DNA of 64,000 bases. It comes from Monomorium pharaonis. Its lineage: Eukaryota; Arthropoda; Insecta; Hymenoptera; Formicidae. Below the pieces are notes generated by a model. That model was not told the DNA's origin and searched no databases. It saw nothing but the letters and a program-made list of their open reading frames with translations. Location of the stretch: the NCBI RefSeq assembly GCF_013373865.1, contig NC_050477.1, positions 8,050,722 through 8,114,721 on the forward strand, read 5' to 3'. Position 1 is the stretch's first letter. Every line of letters begins with the position of its first letter. Below, one piece after another: positions 12,561-24,749 of this stretch. The translations under genes were made by a program, and so were the position numbers.

Positions 12561-14773
12561 ATTTTATTTTACATATGAACACGTGATTTTTTTAATATTT
12601 AGAATCTTGGATGGTTCTAATTTTAATTCTTTTACGTACACGATACTTTGCCTCGGGCAAATTTTTTTTTTTTTTTAACTGAGTATCGGTTAGATAAAAG
12701 CCTAAAGATATGTTGACGTCCGTGTCATAATAGGTGGTAAAAACGCGCCATCGTAATGTAAAAATTCTTGCGAGCAGAGGATTAAAATGCATACTTCGTG
12801 CTCTCGACATCATATATCGCAATCTACATCATTACATTACGTAGCGCTTATCGCGCGTCATCGCCGTAAACACGATTATTCGAGAAAGCCTAAGTGAATA
12901 CGCGGGCGCGTGTAATTATCGACTGTTAGCGATCGACTTTCGAAATTTATCGCGGGTACGAGATCGTATCGCGGAGCTCTCGAGAGCTTTATCCCATGAG
13001 ATTGAAACTCGCTCTCGGATGGGGACACGCGGGAACGAGAGATTTGATCTACTGGAGCCGGGTTTTAATCGACGAGCGACAGTTCGGTTCCTAATGAACG
13101 TCCAGTGAAATGTCACCAGCGCCGGTGAAAGCGCCAATCTCGAGACAATCATTGCGACATTTCACGTGCAACTGACGGAAGAACGCTTTCGAGAGATATT
13201 AATTAAAACGTATATCTTATGATCTCAACGTTTTTAAATAAGGTTTTATTTTACAAGCGCAACAAATACACAAAAAGAACAAAAGAATGCGAAAAAGGAT
13301 CACAATCGCACTTTAAAAGGATTAAAAATTCAAGTGCAAAAGTCGTTTATTTTCCAAGATGGATGTTGCTTGCAAACGCGATGCTGACCTCTTACGTAAC
13401 TCGCGCAATTGATTGCGCAATAATACAATCTCCGTCCGTCAAAATCTACATTAATTCTCGCGAATGACTCGCGTGCTTGGATCGCGCACGGCGACGAAAT
13501 ATAGCGGACTCGCTGCTGACTAATGGCCAGAGTCTCGCGAAAGATGCGATGATATTAATATAAACCGTAGAAGCTTTTAGTTTCCCGCAGGTGACGGGAA
13601 CAATGTGGCGGCCGCGGTATACGGCGGTGATCATTGATTTCGCGTTAATCGCTTCGCAGTCGGTATACCGAGGAAAAAGGGACAACGGGAGAGAGAACGG
13701 GCTCTTTCGCACAAGTCTCTAGCTGTTATCTACGGTTTTCCTAATGCCGCGCGCGAAACGTATGTACGCTCGCGTTAATAGCGCGGCAAGCGGCGTACAT
13801 TAATTGCCACGGTAATTCCGAAGGACTCGATTAATAAAGAGCGAGAAATATCTTCGCCGGTGACGATAAACGCGCGCCGACGATCGGTTGCTAAACGGAC
13901 CGAGAGAGAGAATTTTTCACGGATTTTTCGTTAAATTAATTTTTTATTTGTATCTTAATTTTATTCTCGTTCTCTCGCACGATATATAGCAAAACGTGAA
14001 TGCTCGTGTATCAAGTTATTGAATACGGGAAAGCATATCGGTGCTCGATCGAATTAAGCATCATCCGCATCCCCAAAGAGTGTACGTGGCTTTATGACTT
14101 TGCGCCGGGAAGATCGATGCCGCGGCGGCAATTAACCGATAGGCCGCGGAGCGTCCGTCAGAAAGGCGGTGGATGATCAATGATAATGACCGAGCCGAAC
14201 GTGATCGACATGTGCGATGTATATGAGCCACGTGTGCCGCGCGAACGTCCGCGGGATCGTGGGGAACAACCGACGAGGCCCTGAACCCTTTCCTTGTTCC
14301 TCGCGTGGCGTCTGTTCTCCGCCTGCCCGCAAACCAGCGGCCGTTTAACCCTCGCGCTAACGATAATGCGAATCCCGAAGTTGAACCCGGCGTCCACCTC
14401 TTCGAACGAGCTGTGATTTGCATGGCGATGAAACGCCAGACGTCGTCGAAGATGGCCGTGAAGCACGCAGGCGTATGAATTTTCTTTCTCTTTTTTTTTT
14501 TCTCTTTTATCCGGTTGGACCAGACATATAACATCGGAAACTGTAAGCCACGTTGCCTTCGATTCACCACAAACGTACCGTTACTCTCATTATAGATTCT
14601 CGGAAATGGAATATTACGAAAATTCACTTGTGATTATCTGTCACTCGAACACTACAGGCGCGCGCTGCGCTCGCGCTATTTGACTTTTTATTTTTAAAAA
14701 TAGTAATAATTGCAATTTGCCTTTCTCTATCTTTTGCTTACTTTAATCAATCTTACGTTCTCTGCAATTTTGA

Positions 14774-14832
14774 ATATATATATAAATACACACAGATATA
14801 TATACATATATATACATACATATACATATATT
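14774..14832. repeat. Compound (TA)n/(CA)n microsatellite
   Basis: Alternating TA, TACA and CACA runs with purine-pyrimidine alternation throughout. Confidence 0.75.
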
Positions 14833-16550
14833 ATATACTTATATTTTTATTAGAGGGATTGAGTGTGGTTGCTTTTCGTACTTAACTTTCTCGCAAATTT
14901 ATCTTTTATCTTATAAATTAAGTGAGTTGTTTTATATTCCTTTCATACTATACATTAAGAATTAGAAACGTCATAAATATATAAATAATAATAATTCTCT
15001 GAATTTGTAAGGTTAGATCTTTAAAGGAGAAGTTTATTGTCACACGATTATCGGAGCAACTTTCACGGCATGGAAATTTGACAGATTCCCAACGGCGAAG
15101 AAGTAAATCGCAGTAAATAATCGAGTAATCGAAAGTTTACTGTTTCAATGCACTATTGTGTTGCGGAGTTAATGATACGCTTAAAAATGCGGACACCGAG
15201 CCGTTACGTAGAATCATGGCTATTAACTAGCCGACGAAATTGAACGAGATTCGATCTCGAGTTAACTCCCACGCAGAATATGCTCATAGAAGACCGACAC
15301 ACGAGAGTATTGTCTTTAACGAGCCGTTACGTTGCGATGAAAACCGCGGTCAAGCCGCGAGTTCTCACGCCAGATCGTTGCGCGCTTACGTCACACTTCA
15401 TCGAAAGTCACAATCAATATGCAAACGACTTCGCATCTTGCCTTGTACTAACAAAAAAAAAAGATGAAAGCTTTAATAAACGCGTGTTTGAAATATGAGA
15501 TTTCGAATGAGAGGTATCGCGCAAAAGTGCTGAGCACCAATATATCTCATACAATACGAATATTGAACAGACATGCTATGAGATTCCCGACAAACAATGA
15601 AATAGAGAAACGAAAAGAAATTAAAAATCTCTCAGCAATAGTTACCATAAAAACGGGAAATTAGTGTGCTCCTTCGAAATCGTTACGGTTCATTGCACCT
15701 GAAATATATCTTGTATGGCGAAAATTTTAATTAACGGTAAATGCTCCATTTAAGGGAGACAGAAAACCCGTCGGATTGAAATTCAAGTCAGCTGACGTTG
15801 GCAAGATACATCCTAGGTAAACGTTTGACAGTGATTTCACGCAGCGTACTCGTACTGCGTGTCGCGTCGCCGAACCGGTATCCCAACCGCGTGTATACAC
15901 ACGCGCGTAAAAGCACTTTGCGCAAGCATCGTTTGAACGTGCGACGTACCCGAGCACCCTTTCCACCCGAGAGCGGTCGGGCATTCGCGGGATACTCGCG
16001 ACAAGTGCTCGCGCGCCGCTCGCCGCGAGTGAGTCACCTCGCTACGGATAAGCGCGGAGAGAACGAGAGAAAGAGCGAACGATATATCGAAGCAAGCTGC
16101 GTGACGCGTTTCTGCAGGATACAATATGATGGACCATTGAAGTTTAGGAAGTAAAAAAAATAAGTCGCGCTACTGGATGTGACAGAATTAGAGAAAAAGG
16201 AATCGCAAAAACCACAAATGGCGACATTGTTTCAAATTTAAATCGCGCGAATCGAACTATTTTGTTATGTCTCGAATACCAAGAGCAAAATGTATTTTAA
16301 AAGAACTGTGAAAATGCCTGAACGAAGATTTGCCGTCAGGCAAAGAGATCGAGGAAGAGCCGTGAAACAAGAGGGTAGGAAGTTGGAAAGAGGAAACCCG
16401 CTGCGTACGCACGGTCGCGAGCAGGTAGAATAGGTGATACATTGGCAGCCGCGACAGTGTAACGCAATGTATTGCAGCAACATGTGCGCCTTTTGCGCTT
16501 GCAGCGCATTGCCGCAGATAGGCCGGAGAGTATATCCGATGCGGTTAGGC

Positions 16551-16614
16551 GAGTGAGCGAGCGAGCGAGCAAGGCAGTCAAGCAGCCAGTCAGGCAGGCA
16601 GGCAGGCAGGCAGG
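16551..16614. repeat. Adjacent (GAGC)n and (CAGG)n tetranucleotide repeats
   Basis: GAGC-type units at 16551-16570 are followed by six CAGG units at 16591-16614. Confidence 0.8.
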
Positions 16615-18183
16615 CGTGCCCGATGGTTACGGCAATCACCGCACATGCTTCCAGGCTCCCGAGACCACGAAGAGAGCACAAACAAACCTCTTACACTCCC
16701 AACAAAGCGTTAGACCACCGTCCATTTATTGTGTCCGCCGAGGAGAGAGAGAGAGAGAGCCTCCCACGGATCGGCGCGGCGTATGCACCGATATCGAAAG
16801 GATGAGCGATCGTTAATTGTCTCGGCGCCGAGAGACGTCCGCCTTCCGCTCCTTCCACCTCTTCTTCTGCACTTCCGAGTATCGATGATTATCCACGGGT
16901 ATAAGGCGCGAACATTACATCGAGAAACGGACTTCAGTTAACTGGATCGCAGTTATTGTGCTTGCGTTATACTGATTTCGTTGCCTGTGGGGATCGCTCG
17001 TATGATGCTGCGTCATTAATCTGTCGTATGGTCTTGTTTGGTTTATACGGATAGGTACAGGTAGATAAATGGATAGTTTATTTAAATTGATTGTTTAAAA
17101 AAGCGCCCAAAATAGAAAATATCATATAAAAAAATAAAAATCTTTTTAATATGAAATAAATATTTTATTCAATATGACAATAGATTTTGCATAAGAAATC
17201 AAATACGTTAGAAAAATTGAGAGTAACGGATGATTCGTTCGTTTCTTTTTATTCCTATTATCAATAAAAATAATATCGAAGCTTACGGTCGTAATCGCAA
17301 AACGAAATTAACTCTCTGTAAAATTGTGCCTCAATCGATCGATGATGTTAAAAACAGTAAGTTTTTGACATTAATTTTTTTCGAATTTTCTTGTACCCCC
17401 GGTATTATGTGGACATCACGCCGCGAAAGTCATTTGGGAAAAGTTGATTTATGAGGACAATAGATGTTTCATAAATAATACAGTAAAAATGGAATATCTA
17501 ACACATTCTCTCTCTTTCCTAATTGTTTCCTTTATTGTTCCATAGATTTGCGGGTAAAAATTTTCAAGATAATTAATGACTAATCCGTGACAGGTTTCGT
17601 GTCTGGAACGACATTCCAAAATATTTGCAAACCGGACACTAATCGAGATCTCGAGTTTAAATTATTCGAATGCTGAGTCACATGACTTATGCTGTCATAA
17701 ATAAAACGCGATATCAGACATGCGCACAGATAACTTTGGATAGAGGCAAAACCTATAAAATATCTCCTTGTTAAATAACAAACGTATCTTGTCTCTTAAA
17801 ATATATATTTTTTTAAATAAAATAATTAATAAAATGTTTAAATTGAAATATATCAGTAATTTTGGCAAATTAAATTATTCCAAAAAACACTTTGATAAAG
17901 TTCTTTTTTTTTTTTAAGAAATTATTCAAACGTTACGCTTCGCAAGAGTTACGCTTCTATGCGTCGTTCCTCTATGTCGTTATCATTAATATTTGAAAAG
18001 TATGTACTCGGTATTCTGCAGTTAATCATCCGCAGAGAGCAGCTCTCATAATCCGAAATCAAAACATCTCACGTCTGCGCGTAACGAGAACGACGGAAAA
18101 GCGGATCATTACAATGATGCGCCCGGCCCGCAGCGCTCGCAAATGTAACTCGCGTACCCGAGATATGTGTTGCGTATGTATAT

Positions 18184-18218
18184 GTGTGCGTGCGTGCGTG
18201 CGCGCGCGATCGTGCGTG
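18184..18218. repeat. (TGCG)n/(CG)n alternating tract
   Basis: Purine-pyrimidine alternation (TGTGCGTGCGTGCGTGCGCG) with Z-DNA potential, in a CpG-rich block. Confidence 0.75.
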
Positions 18219-18595
18219 TGCAATCGCGGTGTTATCGCCGCGGGGTAACCATCCACCTGCCTGAGCGAGAGCCGCGCGCGGCGCCCACGCTGAGCTCGAC
18301 ACGGCGCGGTTGCATCGCGCGCTGCACGGGGACGGGGCACGAGGAGGCGAGAGGGCGAGAGGGCGAGAAGGGAGAGACGAAGCGGGATCGAGGGATGGGA
18401 GACACGCGGGGGAAAACGCGAGTGCAACGGCGCGCATTCTGACGAGAGTGGCCCGCGGGCCTAACTCCGTTACAATGAGAGCTGCTCGTGGCATTCCGCG
18501 AAACACACGGAACACGTCATCATCACAGAAGACCAACGAAATGACGAGACCTACCCATCGCCGAGCCCGCGTGCGTTTGCACACGCGAATCCGCC

Positions 18596-18616
18596 CGCGC
18601 GCGCGCGCGCGCGCGC
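18596..18616. repeat. (CG)n run
   Basis: About ten consecutive CG dinucleotides. Such a run is rare in genomes with CpG depletion and supports weak CpG methylation here. Confidence 0.85.
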
Positions 18617-20073
18617 ACACTCGCACGGGCGTACACGTATACGCACCCTCTTCACCTCCCGGCTGCCTAATACCCTAGTCTCAATCCCAGGCTCCCTCCC
18701 GCCACCCTGGCAAAGTGCATAAAGCGCGGCCGTGAGAGAGCGAGATAGGAATCGTGGCATTCGATTTGGCGGCGGCTGCTGCTGCTGCGGAAACGTCCCG
18801 AATGAATCGAACGGCGAATGCAACAACGAAGCGCATCCGCCGATGCGCGAATCTCGACGATGCCGGCAATCCGTAATATCGGCGGCGCCGTTACGCGGCT
18901 TACTCGTATTTGCACAGAACGCAAAGCGGGTTACACGGGCGGTCGATACGTCGGGAACGAGGAAAGGGTTACGGCGCGAGTTGAGGGCACAAATGCAGGC
19001 GAGTCACGCTGGAATTCGCGCGATCGCCGCTGCATCTCATTCCTTCTCCCCCTCCCCCTCTTCCTCTCTGTTTTTCTTCTTCCGGAGGTTACCCAGCAGA
19101 TACCCTTTCTTATGTTCCGATTTTCTTGTCTACTTCTTGAACGTTAAGAGAACTCACATTTCTTTCCTTAATTTTACATATTCTAAAATCTAACTTTGAC
19201 TTTACTTTGTTCAATTTTTTGTACATTTTTCGTAATAGAAAGTCAGATTATCGCGTTTTGCTGCGGTTTCTCTGAAAGGAAACTAAGGTACTTGTGTTAA
19301 TACTGTTGAGCCTTGTGTTAATTTCTATTCGGTATACGGCCGTATAAGTGTATGTACGATACTTTGAGGAATCAGCGCTTCGCCAGCTCGTCCCGTAATG
19401 CATCGGTGCAACGTTTTCGATATCACCCGAAGGGACAGGCCGTTTCTATGCGCTTGCGGCAATTCGACCGTGCTCGGATCATCCGCAGAAGTAGCCCCCG
19501 ATATGACGTCGTCTGATCTCCGTGTCAGGACTAATTGCGTTTATATCACGGCTCGATGCACGCGTAACAGGATTTTGGTTGCCATACTCGGTGCAATTGC
19601 TCCTCTGAAAGCTCTACTCTGCCTCTCAGTAATCCATGAAAAATTGAAATTAGGCGCTGCATTCAGTGAATCGTAATTCGCGAGAAAGCTGTTAGGCTAT
19701 TCAAAGGCAAAGAGAATATTAAATAGATTCCTATATGATTTCTTTCTTTACATTATTTATAAAATATATATAATCATAGTGCATATTTAGTGTTTGATAG
19801 GTTTTCCATTTTTATTTCATTTGATCTTCCAATCTAAATTTATAAAAAGTATTGCAATTTATAAGCATTATATCAGACACCGTATCTCTTTCGAATCTAT
19901 GCCCTATCTATTATCAACGTAAGTTAATTTTTTGATGCTGCTCCGATGCTCGAACAGCATTGGAGTAATTACGTACGGTGGGCGTTAATCTATCTCGAAA
20001 CACCGGAGGAACCGGCAACTGTCGTCGCTTCGGGGCCGCGTAGCTCGCGTGTGGAAATCGCGAGGGTGGTCGG

Positions 20074-20118
20074 TCGGTTGGTCGTTCGCTCGCTCGCTCG
20101 CTTGTTTGCTCGTTCGCG
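20074..20118. repeat. (GGTC)n/(GCTC)n tetranucleotide repeats
   Basis: Degenerate GGTCGGTCGGTTGGTC followed by GCTCGCTCGCTCGCTTG units. Confidence 0.65.
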
Positions 20119-20399
20119 AGCATCGCCACTCTCGTGCACCGGCAGATATGCCGTGATTACAAACTCGAGAGTGCCGGCGAATCCGCCGCTTATTCCCTAT
20201 TAATCTCGCGTACGGTGATACGGCGTGGCGATACGAGCCGACGAGCAGATCGGCGGATATGTAATGCACCTACGTTTCGTCCGGGTCATCGCGGATTCGC
20301 GCCCGTCGTTATCGTTTCCAGCGAGTCTTATTACCGCTCACGCTCCGTCATGATTGGTGTTCGATAGTGCAGATATTTCGTTCTGGATATTTCCAATTG

Positions 20400-23300
20400 C
20401 GTCTTTAACAGCTAAGCAAAACGTAATAATTTATACGCATTGAAATATTACCTAATGTAACATAACTTTTTATCAAACGTTTTCTCGAATAAAACAATTT
20501 CTTAATACGGTTATACAGGGTATCCATTAATTTGATTAAAAAAAAAAAACATCACGAGTACCATATTCTTTTGAAAAATATCTCGATTGAGACAACGATA
20601 AATAGCCAGAGATTCTCGACAGATAACCTGCGGCTCTTACGAGCAAACCACTCGCGACAATTCGGCCGTCTCGGAATCACCGTTATAATTCCGACGATTG
20701 TGAAATATGAGGGTACATGGGGACCAAGCTGTGCCATGAGACTCTCATGATACACGGATACTCGATACACGCCACAATCGACGTTATATGACAGCCGGCA
20801 ATTGCACCTCGCGAAAGCTACCGTATTTATAGTCGTTGGTCGCCGCCACATTTTCACTCGATAATTGACGCGCGGCAACAATATCGTCCTCATTATGACA
20901 ATTACAAACTGGCGTTGATTTCGAAATGCCGCGTCGCCTATAATTGGTCGACATAGTATGCTACGCTTCTCGCTTCGATGTGCGATCGAAGGATCGAATC
21001 AAAACGAGCCCACACATCTCACAATCGTCTTATAATCGTGCGCACTATTGATCATGTGAAGAAATTCTTGAATTATAAATTCAAATTTTCCGCATTCGAT
21101 TTCTCTCGCGGTTAGCAGTTCCTCCCAAAATTATTTTATTTTTTAAAAGTTTATGTATGAGGAGATATTGATTTGTTATTTTTTAGTTAATAAGTTGAGT
21201 AATATATTATTATATATTATATGTTATATGTTAATATTATGTTATAATAACTATATAATAATAATAATGTAATAAACTTTGAAGTAATTTTTTATCAAAG
21301 CGACACAAACATCCATATCACAAAGTTTTTGTTGCACTAAGTACATTGCTGCCGATTTTAGTTCCTTAATCCCTACGAATGAGAACATCTTTTAAACATG
21401 TATCCAACGCATAAAACGTGTTTTTAAAAAGTAAATTCAAAAGTAAACCTTATTTACTGCTGGACTTTATTCAGCTCAGGTACCTTATAATCTGTAGTGC
21501 AGCGTATGCAATTAATATAATATAATACTATACGATTATATTAATATACTATTGATATTATTTTTTAAGGAGAATACTATGATAAGAATACACAATGATA
21601 ACGGAATAGAGTAACAGTGTCAACAATAGTGTGTCCTTTTAGTGTAAGTAGACACAATAGTCGTTATCAAGCAAGAGAGAAAGAGACAGTCTGGAGTTAT
21701 ACTTGTGCGCAACCGCTTGCACACCACGAGAACAAGGTAATTTCAGCGTTCCGCTGTATGCTCGTCGATGGATAAATATGACCGTCATGGGGCACCATTC
21801 ATCGCGGTGGGCCCTGGAGTCGTTAGGTTATTTCACGGCGCGTATTCTCGGCGATTTTTTAAAGTCATCCGACACGTTTTGACATTGGCAGATTATTCTT
21901 ATGAAGTTATTATACCCGAAACATACATATGCATACATGCGTAGCATTATCTGTATTTTTATGCAATTTCTAGTCGATACGTTTTTAATATTTAATACTA
22001 TTATTAAATTTTAAAAGAGGGTATGTATCTACAATGTTAATTCAACATTAGAATAGAAGATTCGATTTAAAATTCGCGGTCTCTTGTAACAGAAGCAACA
22101 TAATCGATAATTAATTACAATTCAATTTGTGAATTTATGTCTTTTGACAGGTGCATTTTGTTTTCAATTATCTACGTCATTTGTGTCTAATTATTTATAT
22201 TCAATATTTATAAGTTTTAAGAGAAAGTATATTAAAGAGGAAAAAGAAAGAGAGCGTGATTTTCGAAATATTTCACTTATGCACACACATTTCAGCGTTA
22301 TAAGTTAAATATGTCTCAAGATTATTTTATAAATTCATCCTGCATGCTACGCATGTTCTAGTAGAGTTTACACACTAAGACACACATAAACTGTAATTCT
22401 AACTTTCTTCTCTCCGCGCATCTTTCGTGTTGCGGCGTTGAAAAGTCTAACCATTTCCGCGATTAAGATTAGCGCAACCGTCGGTGTCCGCGGTATTCTC
22501 CCGCATTGCTTCTTTTATCAAGCCGAACCGCGCCTCGTAACCGTCGTCGTCGCGCGTCCAATTAATAACCAGGTATACGATACTGATTATCTTTAACTGG
22601 CTACTTAGTCTTGAGCCAGTCATACGCGGCCGCGGATTACCGTATCACGGTTTAAATCTGGGTTCTTTTTGCGTTTATTTTCCTGCAGAAATTTCTTGCA
22701 CAACTGTAAAACATGCAATCGCCAGTCCGATCGTGACAAATATGATCATAAATCGAATATTTTTTTCAAAGCTGAAACGAATAGTGCACCGCTTTTCCAG
22801 AGATTGATTTTATGGAAAGCTAAGGTATTATCTCTGCTAATTATAATCTCGGGGGACATTGTAGCGGATCGCGTAACTTATTGCGGATCGCGGAGTTCCG
22901 GTGATAACGCGGCGTCATCGTTGCTCAATTTATTGCGTGATTTGCGTAGAGGAGTGGCTTTGCGTGAGACACGATCGCGATTACGGCGAAAAAGGCAAAA
23001 GTGTCGTCGTTATCGATTTGGGATTATTGCCGCGCAACGACGCTAATCTACGTAAGCATCTTTTCAATCGTAAACATCAAAGGACGCGGTGAGCTGATGC
23101 CGCGCATTGCTAATTAGCCGGCGGAGAAAAAGTCCGAAGATGGCGTGAAGCTCGGTGAAAAAAGTGGAGGCGCGCGCTAGGAGGAAATTAATTGGCTTGA
23201 TCTCGTGGACACCTCGCGTGAAATGTTCGCCGCGTAGCTTTGCGGCAGCTCTTTTCTACATTTTTTTGAACTTGGATCCGACAGCGCGTCTCCTTGCCGT

Positions 23301-24480
23301 CGTTCATCGATCGTGGAACATCGTGCCCGCTTTCTTATCGCATAAATAACCGTTCGCAAGCAGACGTGCTAATGATATTGCTTCTCCTCGCGACGGGAGC
23401 CTTCTCTAATCGTTTTCCTTTTCCTTTTCCTTCTTAGCCACAGTCAGCGGTCGCCGCTTAATGCCAAGGATGCGATTTCCGGGTCGCGCCGCACTACCGA
23501 TCGACGTTAATCAATACGATACCGTAACGCTGAGTTACTTTGTACGCGCTGCGGGGATTAAAAGATAGAATTCCAATAGAATTTTGATTCCAATTTTAAT
23601 ATCGTAGACGCACATAAACACATTTCTATATTTGATTGTCACAATTTGCATAAAGTACCTTTTCTTTTATTTACAATACTGAATTATGCCCAAAAGACTA
23701 TGACAGTTTTGATCTTTGATCGAAGTTATATTGTATTGCAATCTAACATGTCTAAACGAAGGTGCAATGCAATTGACTTTTTATCGATATATTAAAATAT
23801 ACTTTTTTTGCGACAACAGCATTGTATACGTTTGGATGATTAATAGTTTTACGCGGTTAAAGATCAAATAAATTCGCATACAGAATTTCGAGATTTTTTG
23901 TACAAACTGTAATATTATATTCTATGAGCTGAAAAATAAGAAAAAAAGTTATAGAATATGAAATCTGCAAGAAAACTTTTCACTTAAGTTTGCATTTCAA
24001 AATACCATCTGTTTATGTCAATACAAGCTTGGTATCGATATAATATTGAATGCAATCGTTTCAAAGAGTAAACACGACTAAAAGAAACGGACAAGATAAA
24101 CATCTTCGATTGATGTATCACTTACAGTGATGTCACTTAATGTTCATCATTGTGCCGCATCGTTTCAAATAGAGAATACCAGTTTATTGAACACAAGTTA
24201 CGTCAAGAGACGAACCAATTATCGACGCAACTGCGATTTCATATTTTTAACACATATGTTTATTCAACTTTTTTAAATTTTTTATCTCATAGAACACCTT
24301 GTTAAAATTCATACATAGAAAATCCGAGTACACTTTACATATGACATTTTGTTGGCAGAGAAAAGTAATATTTTACAAGACGAAGAGACGAGAATAACGA
24401 AGAGAATCTGCCTTTTAAAAGGGAAATCTTGCGTTTGTTATTGTTTACTTTTCAATGCAGCAAATACTATTGCTGTTCTC
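20400..24480. other. Non-coding, largely AT-rich
   Basis: Simple TA/TAT sequence at 21140-21270 and AT-rich DNA elsewhere, with a GC-richer patch at 22430-23560. A 125-codon plus-strand frame at 22669-23046 follows a strong acceptor (TTATTTTCCTGCAG) but lacks position-specific base bias, so I do not call it. Confidence 0.45.
20516..20526 (+). repeat. Solo CAGGG terminal motif after TA
   Basis: TA followed by CAGGGTATCC resembles the end of the 47143-47514 element. No matching inverted end was found within reach, so this may be a truncated copy or chance. Confidence 0.25.
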
Positions 24481-24489
24481 CGATTTCAG

Positions 24490-24629
24490 AATTACACGTG
24501 ATTGTCGAGGTTTCGATCGCATACAAGGGAGAATATGTGGAGCAGTATCGACATGTGATGCATTCGAGGAATCTAATCGCACTGCCGGAATGCCACTTCA
24601 ACTCGGTCGCGCCAATTAATTCCAAGTGA
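24490..24629 (+). CDS. Candidate last coding exon of a plus-strand gene (partial)
   Basis: A strong acceptor (TGCTGTTCTCCGATTTCAG) ends at 24489. It is followed by two bases, 45 codons and TGA at 24627-24629. The peptide contains VIVEVSIAYKGEYVEQYRHV and ends SVAPINSK. By hand count, G+C at codon positions 1, 2 and 3 is about 51, 29 and 60 percent, the pattern expected of coding sequence. An AATAAA lies at 24742-24747, about 115 nt past the stop, as expected for a 3' UTR. No upstream exon was found, so the phase is untested. The frame also stays open upstream of the acceptor. I do not recognise the protein. Confidence 0.33.
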
Positions 24630-24741
24630 TATCCGCGATTAATTTAATTCGCAGAGCATGTTCTTTTCCTCTTCTTCTTTTTCTTCTCTATCTTTCCCTT
24701 CCTCTTCGTTTTCCCAATGTCGTTGTAACAGTTAACTCGTA

Positions 24742-24747
24742 AATAAA
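24742..24747 (+). promoter_or_regulatory. Possible polyadenylation signal AATAAA
   Basis: A canonical AATAAA lies about 115 nt downstream of the TGA of the candidate last exon at 24490-24629. The hexamer is common by chance in AT-rich DNA, so it only adds modest support to that exon. Confidence 0.25.
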
Positions 24748-24749
24748 TC

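Larger units (their letters stand above)
12560..20400. other. Non-coding, CpG-rich blocks with microsatellites
   Basis: CpG-rich DNA at 12840-14460, 15740-16100, 16380-16930, 18050-19030 and 19980-20360, with AT-rich spacers. Several chance frames up to 188 codons overlap on opposite strands. The 18.1-18.7 kb part is the most CpG-dense of the window and could be a promoter region. Confidence 0.45.

Noticed and set aside
14061..14627. 188-codon minus-strand frame
   Set aside because: Arg/Ala/Ser-rich reading in CpG-rich DNA with a second overlapping frame on the same strand. A poly-pyrimidine run encodes a Lys string. No coding bias or family resemblance.
18069..18626. 185-codon minus-strand frame at the CG repeat
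   Set aside because: Composed of Arg/Ala/His strings from CG, GCGT and CA repeats, with several frames open at once on both strands. This is a result of CpG density.
22669..23046. 125-codon plus-strand frame after a strong acceptor
   Set aside because: By hand count, G+C is nearly equal at the three codon positions over the first 45 codons, and the later part is an Arg-rich string. The acceptor alone is not enough.
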